Shown here piece by piece: positions 39,477-48,052 of a stretch of DNA of 64,000 nt. Within the stretch, counting starts at the first letter, position 1. Every line of letters starts with the position of its first letter. The translations under genes and the position numbers were made by a program. Under the pieces are notes generated by a model. It was not told where the DNA came from. It saw only the letters and a list, made by a program, of their open reading frames with translations, and searched no databases. Origin of the DNA: Massilia putida (GTDB taxonomy: Bacteria; Pseudomonadota; Gammaproteobacteria; Burkholderiales; Burkholderiaceae_D); assembly GCF_001941825.1 (NCBI RefSeq), contig NZ_CP019038.1, forward strand, positions 3,162,001 to 3,226,000. The letters are read 5' to 3'.

Positions 39477-40145
39477 TTAATGTGCTGCAACCACGGCATT
39501 GTCGGCCTTCGGCAGGCTCTTCAGCAAGCCCTGCAGATTGCCGTCGATGCTGCTATACGCGCTACGTACCTGGGACAGGGCCTTCAGCATCTGGTGCGGT
39601 GTCGCCGTGCCCGTTTCCAGGTCACTCAACGTGTCCATCATGCGCGGGCCGTCGACGAAACTCGTGCCGCCACCGGTCGACAGCGACTGCACGTCGCGGA
39701 TATCGGCATAGGCCGTCACATAACGTTGCAATTGGTCATCCGGTATCCAGGTGACGGCCTGGTTGGCAACGGCCGCGTCCCACGCTTCATGACGCAGAGT
39801 GGGCAGCGAGATACTGAGAACGACTCCGGCCTTCCAGTCGCTCTTGAAGCGTGCCATCAACACATTGTCGGCCACCTTGTCGCGGATGCCCTGCAACAGC
39901 TCGGCGCGGACCCGTTTGATCTCCTTCAGGTCGCGCTCGTTATGCGCGAGCACGTCGTTGACGTCCTTGACATTGAGGCGCAGCTCGGCCTCGATCTTCT
40001 CGCTCGCCTCGTGCGCGAGCTGCTTGTGATGAATGGCCTGGACGGTGTGCTCAAGTGCCAGGGCGGTGAGGATACTGATGACGATCATCACGTACTCGCC
40101 GCCGAACTCCTTCAGCTTCTTCGATTTCGGAACTTCGAAATGCAT
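39477..40145 (-). CDS. Single-pass membrane protein of unknown function
   Basis: A 222-residue protein. Residues 1-14 are basic, a hydrophobic segment lies at about 17-33 (EYVMIVISILTALALEH), and the remaining part is an amphipathic, probably coiled-coil region (KIEAELRLNVKDVNDVLAHNE) followed by a mixed C-terminal part. It resembles DUF6090-like proteins in layout only; I do not make a family assignment. A strong inverted repeat sits immediately before the start codon. Confidence 0.65.
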   Translation of the reverse strand: MHFEVPKSKKLKEFGGEYVMIVISILTALALEHTVQAIHHKQLAHEASEKIEAELRLNVKDVNDVLAHNERDLKEIKRVRAELLQGIRDKVADNVLMARFKSDWKAGVVLSISLPTLRHEAWDAAVANQAVTWIPDDQLQRYVTAYADIRDVQSLSTGGGTSFVDGPRMMDTLSDLETGTATPHQMLKALSQVRSAYSSIDGNLQGLLKSLPKADNAVVAAH

Positions 40146-40149
40146 GGTG

Positions 40150-40189
40150 AACCCGCGCTAGATATAAAACTTGCAATCTAGCGCAGGTT
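40150..40189 (-). promoter_or_regulatory. Strong inverted repeat at the start of the 39477-40145 gene
   Basis: Nine-base perfect arms GCGCTAGAT (40155-40163) and ATCTAGCGC (40176-40184) extend outward, after one mismatch, by AACC/GGTT, giving 13 of 14 pairs around a 12-nt centre. The centre contains TTTATAT on the minus strand, a possible -10. The last arm ends 4 nt before the ATG at 40145. It may be an operator or an mRNA stem that hides the start. Confidence 0.45.
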
Positions 40190-40215
40190 TGGCTTTCTGA
40201 CAATCAACAGCATCG

Positions 40216-40692
40216 TCAGCGGGCTTGCGGCAAGGCGAGCCGCCAATGTTCCCAGTCCGCGTCCGGCGCGCCGCCGACGCGGCGGTACAGGCGTTTCGCG
40301 GCCTCGTTGGATGGCAGCACGAGCCACGTGATCCATCCGGCGTCGATGCGTTCCGCCTCGCGCCGCAGGCTCTCCAGCAGGCCGGCGGCGATGCCCTGGT
40401 TCCTGTACGTGACGTCCACGAACAATTCCTTCAGGATCACTGTCGGCCGCAAATCGTACGTGAACGCCTGCGCGAGCCAGACCGCGTAGCCGGCCAGGCG
40501 GCCATCCTGCCCTTGCGCGACGAGGATGCCGCACTGCGCGCCCGGCCCGAATGCCCGGACGCGCAGATCGCCGGCCATCACGCGGAACCGCGGCAGATAG
40601 CCCTCGAACGCGGCAAGCGCGCGCATCATGCCGATGAGCGGCTCGGCGTCGTCCGGCCGGGCCGGGCGGATCGTGAAACGCTCACTGGCCAT
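40216..40692 (-). CDS. GNAT-family N-acetyltransferase
   Basis: A 158-residue acetyl-CoA-dependent transferase with the acetyl-CoA loop in FVDVTYRNQGIAAGLLESL (near residue 90) and the opening IRPARPDDAEPLIGMMRALA. The pattern is close to the SSAT/diamine-like branch. The start lies inside the rhodanese gene (11-bp overlap), so the two are one transcription unit. Substrate unknown. Confidence 0.87.
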   Translation of the reverse strand: MASERFTIRPARPDDAEPLIGMMRALAAFEGYLPRFRVMAGDLRVRAFGPGAQCGILVAQGQDGRLAGYAVWLAQAFTYDLRPTVILKELFVDVTYRNQGIAAGLLESLRREAERIDAGWITWLVLPSNEAAKRLYRRVGGAPDADWEHWRLALPQAR

Positions 40693-41086
40693 TGCCGACG
40701 GCCAGCTCGAACCCTTCGTCGATCCAGCCCGTGATCCCGCCGATCATCAGCTTGACGGGCCGTCCCAGCTTCGCCAGCCGGTACGCCGCGCGGTGCGCGC
40801 CATTGCAATGCGGGCCGGCGCAATAGACGACGAACAAGGTGTCCATCGGATAGTCGCGCAGTTTCGCTTCGACGATCTTCCCGTGCGGCATGCTGATCGC
40901 TTGCGGCACATGGCCCCGCACATACAGGTCCGGGCTGCGCGCGTCGAACAGGACGAAATCCTGCCTGGCGCCGGCGATGGCGTCGTGGACGTCCCAGCAA
41001 TCCGTCTCGAATTCGAAGGCGGTGCCGAAGTGGGCGATGGCGCGGTCGCTGGACGCTGCGGGGATGGCGGCTACGGATGAGGTCAT
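40682..41086 (-). CDS. Rhodanese-domain sulfurtransferase
   Basis: A 134-residue single-domain rhodanese. The CDC25-like opening FVLFDARSPDLYVRGHVPQAISMPHG and the active-site loop VVYCAGPHCNGAHRAA are present. The first cysteine of the loop is the expected persulfide carrier; the second cysteine four residues later is less usual and could form a disulfide with it. The first 30 residues precede the fold and include a hydrophilic Ala/Ser tail. It is divergent from the GlxA-type regulator, which may control it. Confidence 0.87.
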   Translation of the reverse strand: MTSSVAAIPAASSDRAIAHFGTAFEFETDCWDVHDAIAGARQDFVLFDARSPDLYVRGHVPQAISMPHGKIVEAKLRDYPMDTLFVVYCAGPHCNGAHRAAYRLAKLGRPVKLMIGGITGWIDEGFELAVGNGQ

Positions 41087-41175
41087 GGGTTTCTCCTTTC
41101 AGTGAGACGCCAGTGTCGCAGCGGCGGGACATCGGCGGCAGTGCCTTGCGCGACAGAAATTGGTAACATCGTGCC

Positions 41176-42183
41176 ATGTCCCATCATGTCGCCATCGTCG
41201 CCTACGACGGCCTGTGCACCTTCGAATTCGGTTGCGCCGTCGAGCTGTTCGCCCTGGAGCGTCCGGAGCTGGGCGTGCGCTGGTACACCCATGCCGTCTG
41301 CGCCGTCGAGCCCGGTCCCCTGCGTGCCATGGGCGGGCTGACCGTGCACGTGCCGCACGGCCTCGACGCGCTCGCGCGGGCCGACACGATCGTCATCCCC
41401 GGCTGGCGCGATCCGGCCGAAGCGCCCCCAAGCGCCCTCGTCGACGCGCTGCGCGCCGCGCACGCACGGGGCGCGCGCATCTGCTCGATCTGCTCGGGCG
41501 CGTTCGTCCTCGCCCACGCCGGCCTGCTCGACGGCCGCCAGGCGACCACGCACTGGCGCTACCTGGACGACCTGCAAGCACGCTTTCCCGGCATCGCGAT
41601 CGATCCGGACGCGCTGTACGTCGAGGCCGGGACCATCGTCACATCGGCCGGCTCAGCGGCCGGCCTCGACATGCTGCTGCATCTCGTGCGTGCCGACTTC
41701 GGTGCGGACGTCGCCAACAAGGTCGCGCAACGCCTCGTGATCCCGGCGCACCGCGACGGCGACCAGGCGCAGCGCGTCGCACGTCCTCTCCCCGATGCCG
41801 GTGTCGACACCATCGCCCGCCTCATGGACCGGGTGCGCGAAAACATCCGCGCCGATCACAGGGTCGCCTCGATGGCGGCGGAGGCACGCCTCGGCACGCG
41901 CACCTTTCAACGCAGGTTCAAGGAGAGAACGGGCCTGGCGCCGCTCGGCTGGCTCGTGCGCGAACGCGTCGCGCTGGCCGCGCAGCTGCTGGAGTCGCGG
42001 CCTCTGCTTGCTATCGATGCGGTCGCCGACCTGGCCGGGCTCGGCTCGGCCGAATCGCTGCGGCGCCATTTCCGCGCGCATGGCCTGGCGCCGCCCGGAC
42101 GCTACCGCAAGCGCAGCGGCGAACGGGCCCTTGCGCCCTTGCCTGAGCTGGCTATTTATACTGGTACAGCGGACGGCGGATGA
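41176..42183 (+). CDS. GlxA-type regulator: DJ-1/PfpI domain fused to AraC HTH
   Basis: A 335-residue transcription factor. Residues 1-190 form a DJ-1/PfpI (class I amidotransferase-like) domain with a cysteine at the nucleophile elbow (ICSICSGAFVLAHAGLLDGR). Residues 225-320 hold two AraC-type helix-turn-helices (VASMAAEARLGTRTFQRRFK and AIDAVADLAGLGSAESLRRHF). GlxA-like regulators often sense small nitrogen compounds. It is divergent from the rhodanese/GNAT pair across 89 bp. Its 3' end overlaps the convergent cyanophycinase-like gene by 32 bp. Confidence 0.9.
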   Translation: MSHHVAIVAYDGLCTFEFGCAVELFALERPELGVRWYTHAVCAVEPGPLRAMGGLTVHVPHGLDALARADTIVIPGWRDPAEAPPSALVDALRAAHARGARICSICSGAFVLAHAGLLDGRQATTHWRYLDDLQARFPGIAIDPDALYVEAGTIVTSAGSAAGLDMLLHLVRADFGADVANKVAQRLVIPAHRDGDQAQRVARPLPDAGVDTIARLMDRVRENIRADHRVASMAAEARLGTRTFQRRFKERTGLAPLGWLVRERVALAAQLLESRPLLAIDAVADLAGLGSAESLRRHFRAHGLAPPGRYRKRSGERALAPLPELAIYTGTADGG

Positions 42184-43369
42184 GGATGGGCCGGATGTCC
42201 AGCCGCACGTTGTAGATCGAATAGGACTCCATGGACGACGACTGGTAGCCGACGCTGTCGTCCGTGCGCGTAAAACGGAATTCGAAGCCGAGGTCGGGCT
42301 GGACGCCGTTCGGGCTGCCGAGCGTGATGCCGATGGCGTCCGGCTGGTCGCTGTCGATCAGCTTGCTCATGAGGTCGACGACCGAGCTGTTGCCGAGAAT
42401 GTCGGCCGTGAACAGCGGCTCGCGGTAATACGGCCGCGACGGGTCGAGCTTGTTGTCGGCCTTGTCGTCGGACGGCGTGCATTCGTGGGTGAGGATGTTG
42501 AAGCGGTCGCCGTTGTCGAGATAGCTGACGCGCACATTGGTCACGTTGAACGCCCCTTCGTGCACGGTCGCGCCAGACAGGTCGAGCACCAGCGCGCCTT
42601 TATAGCCGATCACTTCGACGTCGCGGTTGGGCAGCACGACCATGGCCGTGTCCTCGTCGATGCCCAGTCCGAGCTTGTAGCCCTTCTTGAGCATGGCCGG
42701 CAGCATGCGCGCGAAGCGGCCGCGCACGAGCAGGTGCTGGTCGATGAACACGTCGTCGCCGACAAAGCCGAGCCCGTCCGTGATTTCCTGCCCTTCTTCC
42801 ACACCGAGCTTGAGCGTGGCCAGCACGGCCTTGGGCCGGCCGAACATCGTGCTGCTCATGATGGCGGCGCCGGCGCTGGAGCCGGCGATCACGCCGCCGC
42901 CCCGGTACATGTCCCACAACGCGTCGAGCACGCGGGTATTGCTGCCGTCTTCGTGGCGCAGGGCGCGGGTGATACGGCTCTGATCGCCGCCCGCGAAGAA
43001 CGCGCCGTTCGCGCCGCGCACGGCTTCGGCGAGGCCGGGGTCGTCGGCCGCGGCCTGGTAATCGCTGCCGGACAGCTTGACCGCGACGGGCACGAAAAAC
43101 GCCTTGGCGCCATAACTGTTGAGGCGCTCGACGAGGCTCTTGCCGGACCGTTCCGGCGTGCCCGACGCCGACGCGAACACGGCGATGCGCGCACCCTTGC
43201 CGCCCGCCAGCTGGATGATGCGTTCCCACACGGGGCCATTCCCGGGGCGGAGATTCCCGCCGATGATGACCAGCGACCCCTTGGGCGGAGGCGCGTCAAG
43301 GGCGGCGCACCAGGGCGTGCCGGCCAGCAGCAGCACGGCCAGCAGAAGACGCAGCGCAGAGCGAACCAT
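42152..43369 (-). CDS. Exported cyanophycinase-like peptidase (S51 family)
   Basis: A 405-residue enzyme with a signal peptide (about residues 1-23, ending WCAALDA). The S51 fold has IIGGNL, then AGGDQSRI and the serine nucleophile in GSSAGAAIMS (S165). The following segment with IDQHLLVRGRFARM is also typical of cyanophycinase. The last 120 residues extend beyond the catalytic domain. Cyanophycinases hydrolyse multi-L-arginyl-poly-L-aspartate; an exported form would degrade extracellular polymer. No cyanophycin synthetase gene is in the window. Other peptides cannot be excluded as substrates. Confidence 0.87.
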   Translation of the reverse strand: MVRSALRLLLAVLLLAGTPWCAALDAPPPKGSLVIIGGNLRPGNGPVWERIIQLAGGKGARIAVFASASGTPERSGKSLVERLNSYGAKAFFVPVAVKLSGSDYQAAADDPGLAEAVRGANGAFFAGGDQSRITRALRHEDGSNTRVLDALWDMYRGGGVIAGSSAGAAIMSSTMFGRPKAVLATLKLGVEEGQEITDGLGFVGDDVFIDQHLLVRGRFARMLPAMLKKGYKLGLGIDEDTAMVVLPNRDVEVIGYKGALVLDLSGATVHEGAFNVTNVRVSYLDNGDRFNILTHECTPSDDKADNKLDPSRPYYREPLFTADILGNSSVVDLMSKLIDSDQPDAIGITLGSPNGVQPDLGFEFRFTRTDDSVGYQSSSMESYSIYNVRLDIRPILIRRPLYQYK

Positions 43370-43448
43370 AAAATCCTTCCCAGCAACATTTAACCGACAG
43401 ACAGATCGTAAGACTGATTCTAGAGGACTGTCGCCGTGTTGAGTCCGC

Positions 43449-43892
43449 TCAGGAAAGATATATGTTCGGGGAGAAGCGCTCCATCACGGAATCCGGACGC
43501 TGCGGCGGCGCGAAGCCGAACCGCGCAAACAGGCTGTGTGCGTCGCTCGTGTTGAGGGTGAAGCGCCGCAACCGCTGCAGGCTCGGATGCTCCAGGACGA
43601 TGCGGATCAGCTGCTTGGCATAGCCGCGTCCGCGGTACTCCGGTACGACGAAGACATCGACCAGCTGGGCCTCGGTGGCATAGTCGGTGATGACCCGGGC
43701 GAATGCGACCTGACGGCCGTCGAGATAGCCGCCGAAGCACAGCGAGTTCTCGATCGAGCGCTCGACGACGGTACGCGAGATGCCTACGGCCCAGGTCGAC
43801 TGCTCGCTGAGGAAGCGGTAGATCATCGGCACATCGAGCGTCGTCCGGTCCGTGCTGACCTGGAAACTGGAATCGTTGGTGGTTGGAATCAT
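43449..43892 (-). CDS. GNAT-family N-acetyltransferase
   Basis: A 147-residue protein of the small GNAT type. The acetyl-CoA loop is VFVVPEYRGRGYAKQLIRIVLEH, and the C-terminal TSDAHSLFARFGFAPP segment is the usual end of the fold. It is monocistronic, 79 bp upstream of the cyanophycinase gene on the same strand. I choose the ATG at 43892; an in-frame GTG two codons earlier is possible. Neither has a clear ribosome site. Confidence 0.85.
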   Translation of the reverse strand: MIPTTNDSSFQVSTDRTTLDVPMIYRFLSEQSTWAVGISRTVVERSIENSLCFGGYLDGRQVAFARVITDYATEAQLVDVFVVPEYRGRGYAKQLIRIVLEHPSLQRLRRFTLNTSDAHSLFARFGFAPPQRPDSVMERFSPNIYLS

Positions 43893-44275
43893 GGACACGC
43901 CAAACCGTCAATCTGGTAAAAAAACCAATTCTAGCCCCGTTCCGGCTCGCACGGACAATTATGCCAATCGTGCGTGCATGACCGTTCAGCCCCGCGGCAG
44001 ATAGCGGTCCGGCAAGCGCAACGAGGCATCCTCCGCGCGCCAAGGACGTTCACGATCCACCAACGCTTGCCGTCGTTACGTCGTTATATAGCTGGATGCT
44101 GTTGGTGCCGCGCTGGAACGGTTCGGCCTCCCCGCGCGCATGCCGCGAAAAACAGAGGCATGATCGGACATTGCGCGAGACAGTGTAGGGAAAGCCGGCA
44201 GGGCCGATTCGCCGGGGGCGCGTCTGCACAGTTTATAATCAGGAATCCAAGAAAATCCCGTCACCCGCCTCCATC
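43893..44275. other. 383-bp divergent intergenic region upstream of argH
   Basis: Contains a good -10 box TATAAT (44234-44239) for argH, but no clear -35 at the right distance. The argH ATG has no obvious Shine-Dalgarno sequence. A GGT-A7-ACC mini-hairpin lies near 43915. The middle part (43950-44200) has no recognisable gene, repeat or RNA. Confidence 0.5.
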
Positions 44276-45673
44276 ATGACTGAACAATTTGCCAAAAAAG
44301 CGGAAGCCTGGTCGGCCCGCTTCTCCGAACCCGTCTCCGACCTCGTCAAGCGCTACACCGCCTCCGTCTTCTTCGACAAGCGCCTGGCCCTGTTCGACAT
44401 CCAGGGTTCGCTCGCCCACGCCGACATGCTCGCCGCCCAAGGCATCATCAGCGCCCAGGACAAGGCCGACATCGAACGCGGCATGGCCCAGATCCGCGGC
44501 GAAATCGAAGCCGGCCAGTTCGAGTGGCTGCTCGACCTGGAAGACGTGCACCTGAACATCGAAAAACGCCTGACGGAACTGGTCGGCGACGCCGGCAAGC
44601 GCCTGCACACGGGCCGTTCCCGCAACGACCAGGTGGCGACCGACATCCGCCTGTACCTGCGCGCCGCCATCGACGATATCCTCGCCCTGCTGAAAGGCCT
44701 GCGCGGCGCCCTGACCGATCTGGCGGAACGCAACGCGGACACCATCATGCCGGGCTTTACGCACCTGCAGGTGGCGCAGCCGGTGACCTTCGGCCACCAC
44801 CTGCTGGCTTATGTGGAAATGTTCGGCCGTGACGCCGAGCGCATGGCGGACACGCGCCGCCGCGTGAACCGTCTGCCGCTGGGTGCCGCCGCCCTGGCGG
44901 GCACCACCTTCCCCACCGACCGCCTGCGCGTGGCCAAGACCCTCGGCTTCGAGGACGTTTGCCACAACTCGCTCGACGCCGTATCTGATCGCGATTTCGC
45001 GATCGAGTTCACGGCCGCCGCATCGGTCTTGATGATGCACATCTCGCGCATGTCGGAAGAGCTGGTGACGTGGATGAGCCCGCGCGTGGGCTTCATCGAC
45101 ATCGCCGACCGCTTCTGCACCGGCTCGTCGATCATGCCGCAGAAAAAGAACCCGGACGTGCCGGAACTGGCGCGCGGCAAGACGGGCCGCGTGTACGGCC
45201 ACCTGATGGGCCTGCTGACCCTGATGAAGGGCCAGCCGCTGGCCTACAACAAGGACAACCAGGAAGACAAGGAACCGCTGTTCGACACCGTCGACACCGT
45301 GCTGGACACGCTGCGCATCTTCACCGACATGGCTTCCGGCATCACGGTGAAGGCCGAGAACATGCGCGCGGCCGCCCTGCAGGGTTATGCGACGGCGACC
45401 GACCTGGCCGACTACCTCGTCAAGAAAGGCCTGCCGTTCCGCGACGCCCACGAAGCCGTGGCGCATGCCGTGCGCGCGTGCGACGACGCCAAGTGCGACC
45501 TGTCGGAAATGTCGCTGGAGCGCCTGCGCGAATTCTCGCCGCTGATCGAACAGGACGTGTTCGCCGTGCTGACGCTGGAAGGCTCCGTGGCGGCCCGCGA
45601 CCACGTGGGCGGCACGGCGCCGAACCAGGTGCGCGCGGCCGTCGCGCGCGTGCGGGCACAATTGGCGGAGTAG
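44276..45673 (+). CDS. argH: Argininosuccinate lyase
   Basis: Last enzyme of arginine synthesis; splits argininosuccinate into arginine and fumarate. It has 465 residues. The fumarase/lyase signature [13 protein letters not shown] (about residue 283) contains the catalytic serine, and [13 protein letters not shown] (about 112) and TGFTHLQ-type ([12 protein letters not shown]) segments form the rest of the active site. It is monocistronic. Its stop codon TAG is part of the GTAGGGTGGG head of a dispersed repeat. The absence of a clear ribosome site is notable for a housekeeping gene. Confidence 0.97.
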   Translation: MTEQFAKKAEAWSARFSEPVSDLVKRYTASVFFDKRLALFDIQGSLAHADMLAAQGIISAQDKADIERGMAQIRGEIEAGQFEWLLDLEDVHLNIEKRLTELVGDAGKRLHTGRSRNDQVATDIRLYLRAAIDDILALLKGLRGALTDLAERNADTIMPGFTHLQVAQPVTFGHHLLAYVEMFGRDAERMADTRRRVNRLPLGAAALAGTTFPTDRLRVAKTLGFEDVCHNSLDAVSDRDFAIEFTAAASVLMMHISRMSEELVTWMSPRVGFIDIADRFCTGSSIMPQKKNPDVPELARGKTGRVYGHLMGLLTLMKGQPLAYNKDNQEDKEPLFDTVDTVLDTLRIFTDMASGITVKAENMRAAALQGYATATDLADYLVKKGLPFRDAHEAVAHAVRACDDAKCDLSEMSLERLREFSPLIEQDVFAVLTLEGSVAARDHVGGTAPNQVRAAVARVRAQLAE

Positions 45674-45747
45674 GGTGGGCGGCCCTCCGCCCACGCGGAC
45701 GTTTGCGGCTCGCCGGCGGTCGCGTGGGCACATGGTGCCCACCCTAC
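45670..45747. repeat. Dispersed inverted repeat, family B copy 6, supplying the argH stop codon
   Basis: Begins GTAGGGTGGGCGGCC and ends GGTGCCCACCCTAC. The bases TAG at 45671-45673 are the argH stop codon, so the repeat begins at the last base of the preceding codon. It fills the gap before the KTSC gene. Confidence 0.82.
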
Positions 45748-45786
45748 GTACAATCCGATTGGACACCAGTTCGATCGGAGAACGCC

Positions 45787-46026
45787 ATGCAACGCTACGG
45801 CAACCAGAGTCGTGAATCCGGCGTCGTCGCCTACGACATCGACGCCGGCCGGATCGTCGTCCAGTTCAGGAACGGCGAGCGCTATCTCTACACGGAAGAC
45901 AGCGCCGGCGCGGCCAATATCGCGAAAATGCAGGAATTGGCCCGGGCCGGACGCGGGCTGTCGAGCTTCATCAGCCAGCACGTCCACGACCGCTACGCCC
46001 GCAAGATCAACTCGCGCCGACTTTAA
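45787..46026 (+). CDS. Small KTSC-domain protein
   Basis: A 79-residue protein. The pattern VVAYDIDAGRIVVQFRNGERYLYTE, then a helix ending LSSFISQHVHDRY matches the KTSC domain, named for proteins near lysyl-tRNA synthetase and thought to bind RNA or short peptides. No direct function is known. GGAG precedes the ATG. It is followed by the HAD hydrolase gene after 16 bp. Confidence 0.78.
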   Translation: MQRYGNQSRESGVVAYDIDAGRIVVQFRNGERYLYTEDSAGAANIAKMQELARAGRGLSSFISQHVHDRYARKINSRRL

Positions 46027-46042
46027 CCACACAGAAAGATCC

Positions 46043-46711
46043 ATGACCGCAACGCCCGACCTGCCCCAGCGCGACTTTGCCGCCTTCCTGTTCGACATGG
46101 ACGGCACCATCCTCACTTCCATCAAGGCCGCCGAGCGGGTCTGGGGCGATTGGGCCGCCAGCCACGGGCTCGACGTGGCCGCCTTCCTGCCCACCATCCA
46201 CGGCAAGCGCACCGAGGAAACCATCCGCGCCCTCGAGCTGCCGGGCGTCGACCCGGTGGCGGAAGCGGCGCGCATCACGCTGGCCGAGATCGAGGACGTG
46301 GCCGGGATCGAGGCCATCGAAGGCGCCGCCGGCTTCATCGCCAGCCTGCCCGCGCAGCGCTGGGCCATCGTCACCTCCGCGCCGCGGGCACTGGCCGAAG
46401 CGCGCATCGCCGCGGCCGGCCTGCCGCTGCCGGCCGTGCTGGTGGCCGCCGAGGACGTCGAGCGCGGCAAACCGGCACCCGATCCCTTCCTGCTGGGCGC
46501 ACGCAAGCTCGGCGTCGAACCGAAGGACTGCCTCGTGTTCGAGGACACGCTGGCCGGCCTGCGCTCGGCCGCTGCCGCCGGCATGGCGAGCATCGTCGTG
46601 ACGGTCACGCACGCGCATCCGCTCGAGACGGACGTCGCTGCCGTGCTCGACTATGCGGACCTGCGCGCCGTGACGACAGCCGATGGCTTACTGCGCGTGC
46701 AGAAAAAATAA
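46043..46711 (+). CDS. HAD-superfamily sugar-phosphatase-like hydrolase
   Basis: A 222-residue phosphatase. The HAD motifs are FLFDMDGTILTS (catalytic aspartates, near residue 18), VTSAP (motif II), KPAPDPFLLGARKLG (motif III) and VFEDTLAGLRSA (motif IV). A C1-type cap (residues 30-90) fits the YfbT/glycerol-phosphatase-like branch, which acts on sugar phosphates. The substrate cannot be fixed by sequence. A palindrome starts 1 bp after its stop codon. Confidence 0.87.
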   Translation: MTATPDLPQRDFAAFLFDMDGTILTSIKAAERVWGDWAASHGLDVAAFLPTIHGKRTEETIRALELPGVDPVAEAARITLAEIEDVAGIEAIEGAAGFIASLPAQRWAIVTSAPRALAEARIAAAGLPLPAVLVAAEDVERGKPAPDPFLLGARKLGVEPKDCLVFEDTLAGLRSAAAAGMASIVVTVTHAHPLETDVAAVLDYADLRAVTTADGLLRVQKK

Positions 46712-46712
46712 T

Positions 46713-46728
46713 GTCACCGATAGGTGAC
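46713..46728. promoter_or_regulatory. Palindrome GTCACC-GATA-GGTGAC with T-run
   Basis: A perfect 6-bp stem with a 4-nt loop, followed by TTTTT and preceded by A6. It lies directly after the HAD stop codon and 53 bp before the membrane-protein gene. It can be read as a weak terminator for the HAD gene or as an operator for the XRE-type regulator encoded downstream. Both uses are possible at once. Confidence 0.45.
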
Positions 46729-46780
46729 TTTTTGAGTCGTCAAGGTTACATTACCACCCATCACTTTGATGGAGGTACAC

Positions 46781-47218
46781 ATGTCCCCGATGCCTGCCGA
46801 CCAGACCGAACGCCTCGTCCAGTTTTCCCGCCGCCAGCTCTGGTGCGTGTTGATTTTCCTGCTGGTCCTGGGCGCCGGCCACCTGGTCAATTTATTCGTA
46901 CCAGGGAAGAGCGCCGCGCTGGTCAGCCTACCGATCTTTCTCGCGGTGTTTTTTGCGATGCCGTCACCCAAAACGAACGGCATCGGTTTTGCGAGCACGA
47001 GTCCTGCCATGAAGGCCTTGCAGAACGACGAGTTGCGTCAGTTCGCGCTTGCCAAGGCCTTTCGCAACGGCTTTTTCATCCTGTTGGCCTACCCGCCGCT
47101 CTGCGCGATCGCACTGACCGGCTGGGCCGTGGCCGACCCGCTGCCGGCCGTCGTCGCCAGCGGCGCTTGGCTGGGCGCCGTCGTATTCCTGGCCAGCCTG
47201 CTCTGGTACGACCGTTGA
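46781..47218 (+). CDS. Small integral membrane protein paired with an XRE regulator
   Basis: A 145-residue protein with about four hydrophobic segments (around residues 22-40, 48-65, 95-112 and 118-138). A GGAGG ribosome site 5 nt upstream fixes the start. A compact XRE regulator gene begins 5 bp after its stop codon. This two-gene layout (membrane protein plus a 70-residue HTH protein) is widespread in bacteria; no biochemical role is known to me. Confidence 0.8.
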   Translation: MSPMPADQTERLVQFSRRQLWCVLIFLLVLGAGHLVNLFVPGKSAALVSLPIFLAVFFAMPSPKTNGIGFASTSPAMKALQNDELRQFALAKAFRNGFFILLAYPPLCAIALTGWAVADPLPAVVASGAWLGAVVFLASLLWYDR

Positions 47219-47223
47219 ATCCG

Positions 47224-47439
47224 ATGGCCGATCAACTGACGACGACGATGAAACTGCAGCGCGCCCGCCTCGACCTCACGCAGGCCGAGTTGGCCGAGCA
47301 GGCCGGTGTCACGCGCAAGTCGATCAATGCGATCGAAACCGGCAACATGGTCCCCTCCACCATCCTGGCGCTGAAGTTGGCCAGGGTGCTGGGCGTGACA
47401 GTGGAAGAGTTATTCGCTATCGAGGTTCGTCCGGACTGA
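47224..47439 (+). CDS. Compact XRE-family DNA-binding protein
   Basis: A 71-residue protein that is nothing but a helix-turn-helix domain of the Cro/CI type (LQRARLDLTQAELAEQAG, then TRKSINAIETG and LKLARVLGVTVEELF). It belongs to the YgzD/YozG-like small regulators, which usually control their own two-gene operon. Its 3' end overlaps by 23 bp with the end of the convergent cupin gene. Confidence 0.87.
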   Translation: MADQLTTTMKLQRARLDLTQAELAEQAGVTRKSINAIETGNMVPSTILALKLARVLGVTVEELFAIEVRPD

Positions 47440-48010
47440 TGCCGGCCTGTTCCCCGTGATCCGCCCGGAACACGCGCGGCGCCAAGCTCTTCTCGTCCGT
47501 TTCGATGGCCGCGTCCTTGTCCGCGGCCGGCATGGCCGAGGTGCGCGTGTCGCGCTTGGGATACGGCGTACCGTCGCGGTGCGAATAGCTGCCGGTCTTG
47601 CCGTCGTAGACGAGGTCGATGTCCGGATAGTGCGCCGTGTCCTCGGGGATCCGGGAGCCGACGCACAGGAACAGCGCATTGCCCCAGCCCCGGTTGATGA
47701 GCTGGTGGCCATTCGGCCGCCCGGCGGGAAAGGCCGCGCAATCGCCCGCGCGCATCAGCGTTTCGCCTTCGTCCGTCACGAGCGTCAGTTCGCCGGACAC
47801 GACCATCACGAATTCGTCCTCATGGCTGTGCCAGTGACGTTGCGACGATGCCGCGCCGGGTTGCAATTCGACGAGGTTGACGCCGAACTGGGTCAGTCCG
47901 CCGGCATCGCCCAGCGCCTGCTTGCTGCGGCCGTTGACGGCTTCGGCAAAGGGGTCGGGATACCCGGTACCGGTCAGCACGGGAATACTGCTCAGGTCTA
48001 GCCGCGACAT
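47417..48010 (-). CDS. Cupin-domain protein
   Basis: A 197-residue protein with one double-stranded beta-helix (about residues 40-125). The metal-binding motif HWHSHEDEFVMVVSGE supplies two histidines and a glutamate, and a third histidine is in the GRPNGHQLIN segment. The C-terminal 70 residues are hydrophilic with a YDGKTGSYSHRDGTPYPKR stretch seen in cupins of this subfamily. Enzymatic role unknown. A GGAG site precedes the ATG. Confidence 0.83.
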   Translation of the reverse strand: MSRLDLSSIPVLTGTGYPDPFAEAVNGRSKQALGDAGGLTQFGVNLVELQPGAASSQRHWHSHEDEFVMVVSGELTLVTDEGETLMRAGDCAAFPAGRPNGHQLINRGWGNALFLCVGSRIPEDTAHYPDIDLVYDGKTGSYSHRDGTPYPKRDTRTSAMPAADKDAAIETDEKSLAPRVFRADHGEQAGISPDEPR

Positions 48011-48052
48011 GGATCACTCCTTATCAGGTTCGCGCGCGGCTTTGGCCCTTCC

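Noticed and set aside
43974..44279. 101-codon frame before argH
   Set aside because: No ribosome site, Arg-rich with no domain, and it crosses the argH promoter.
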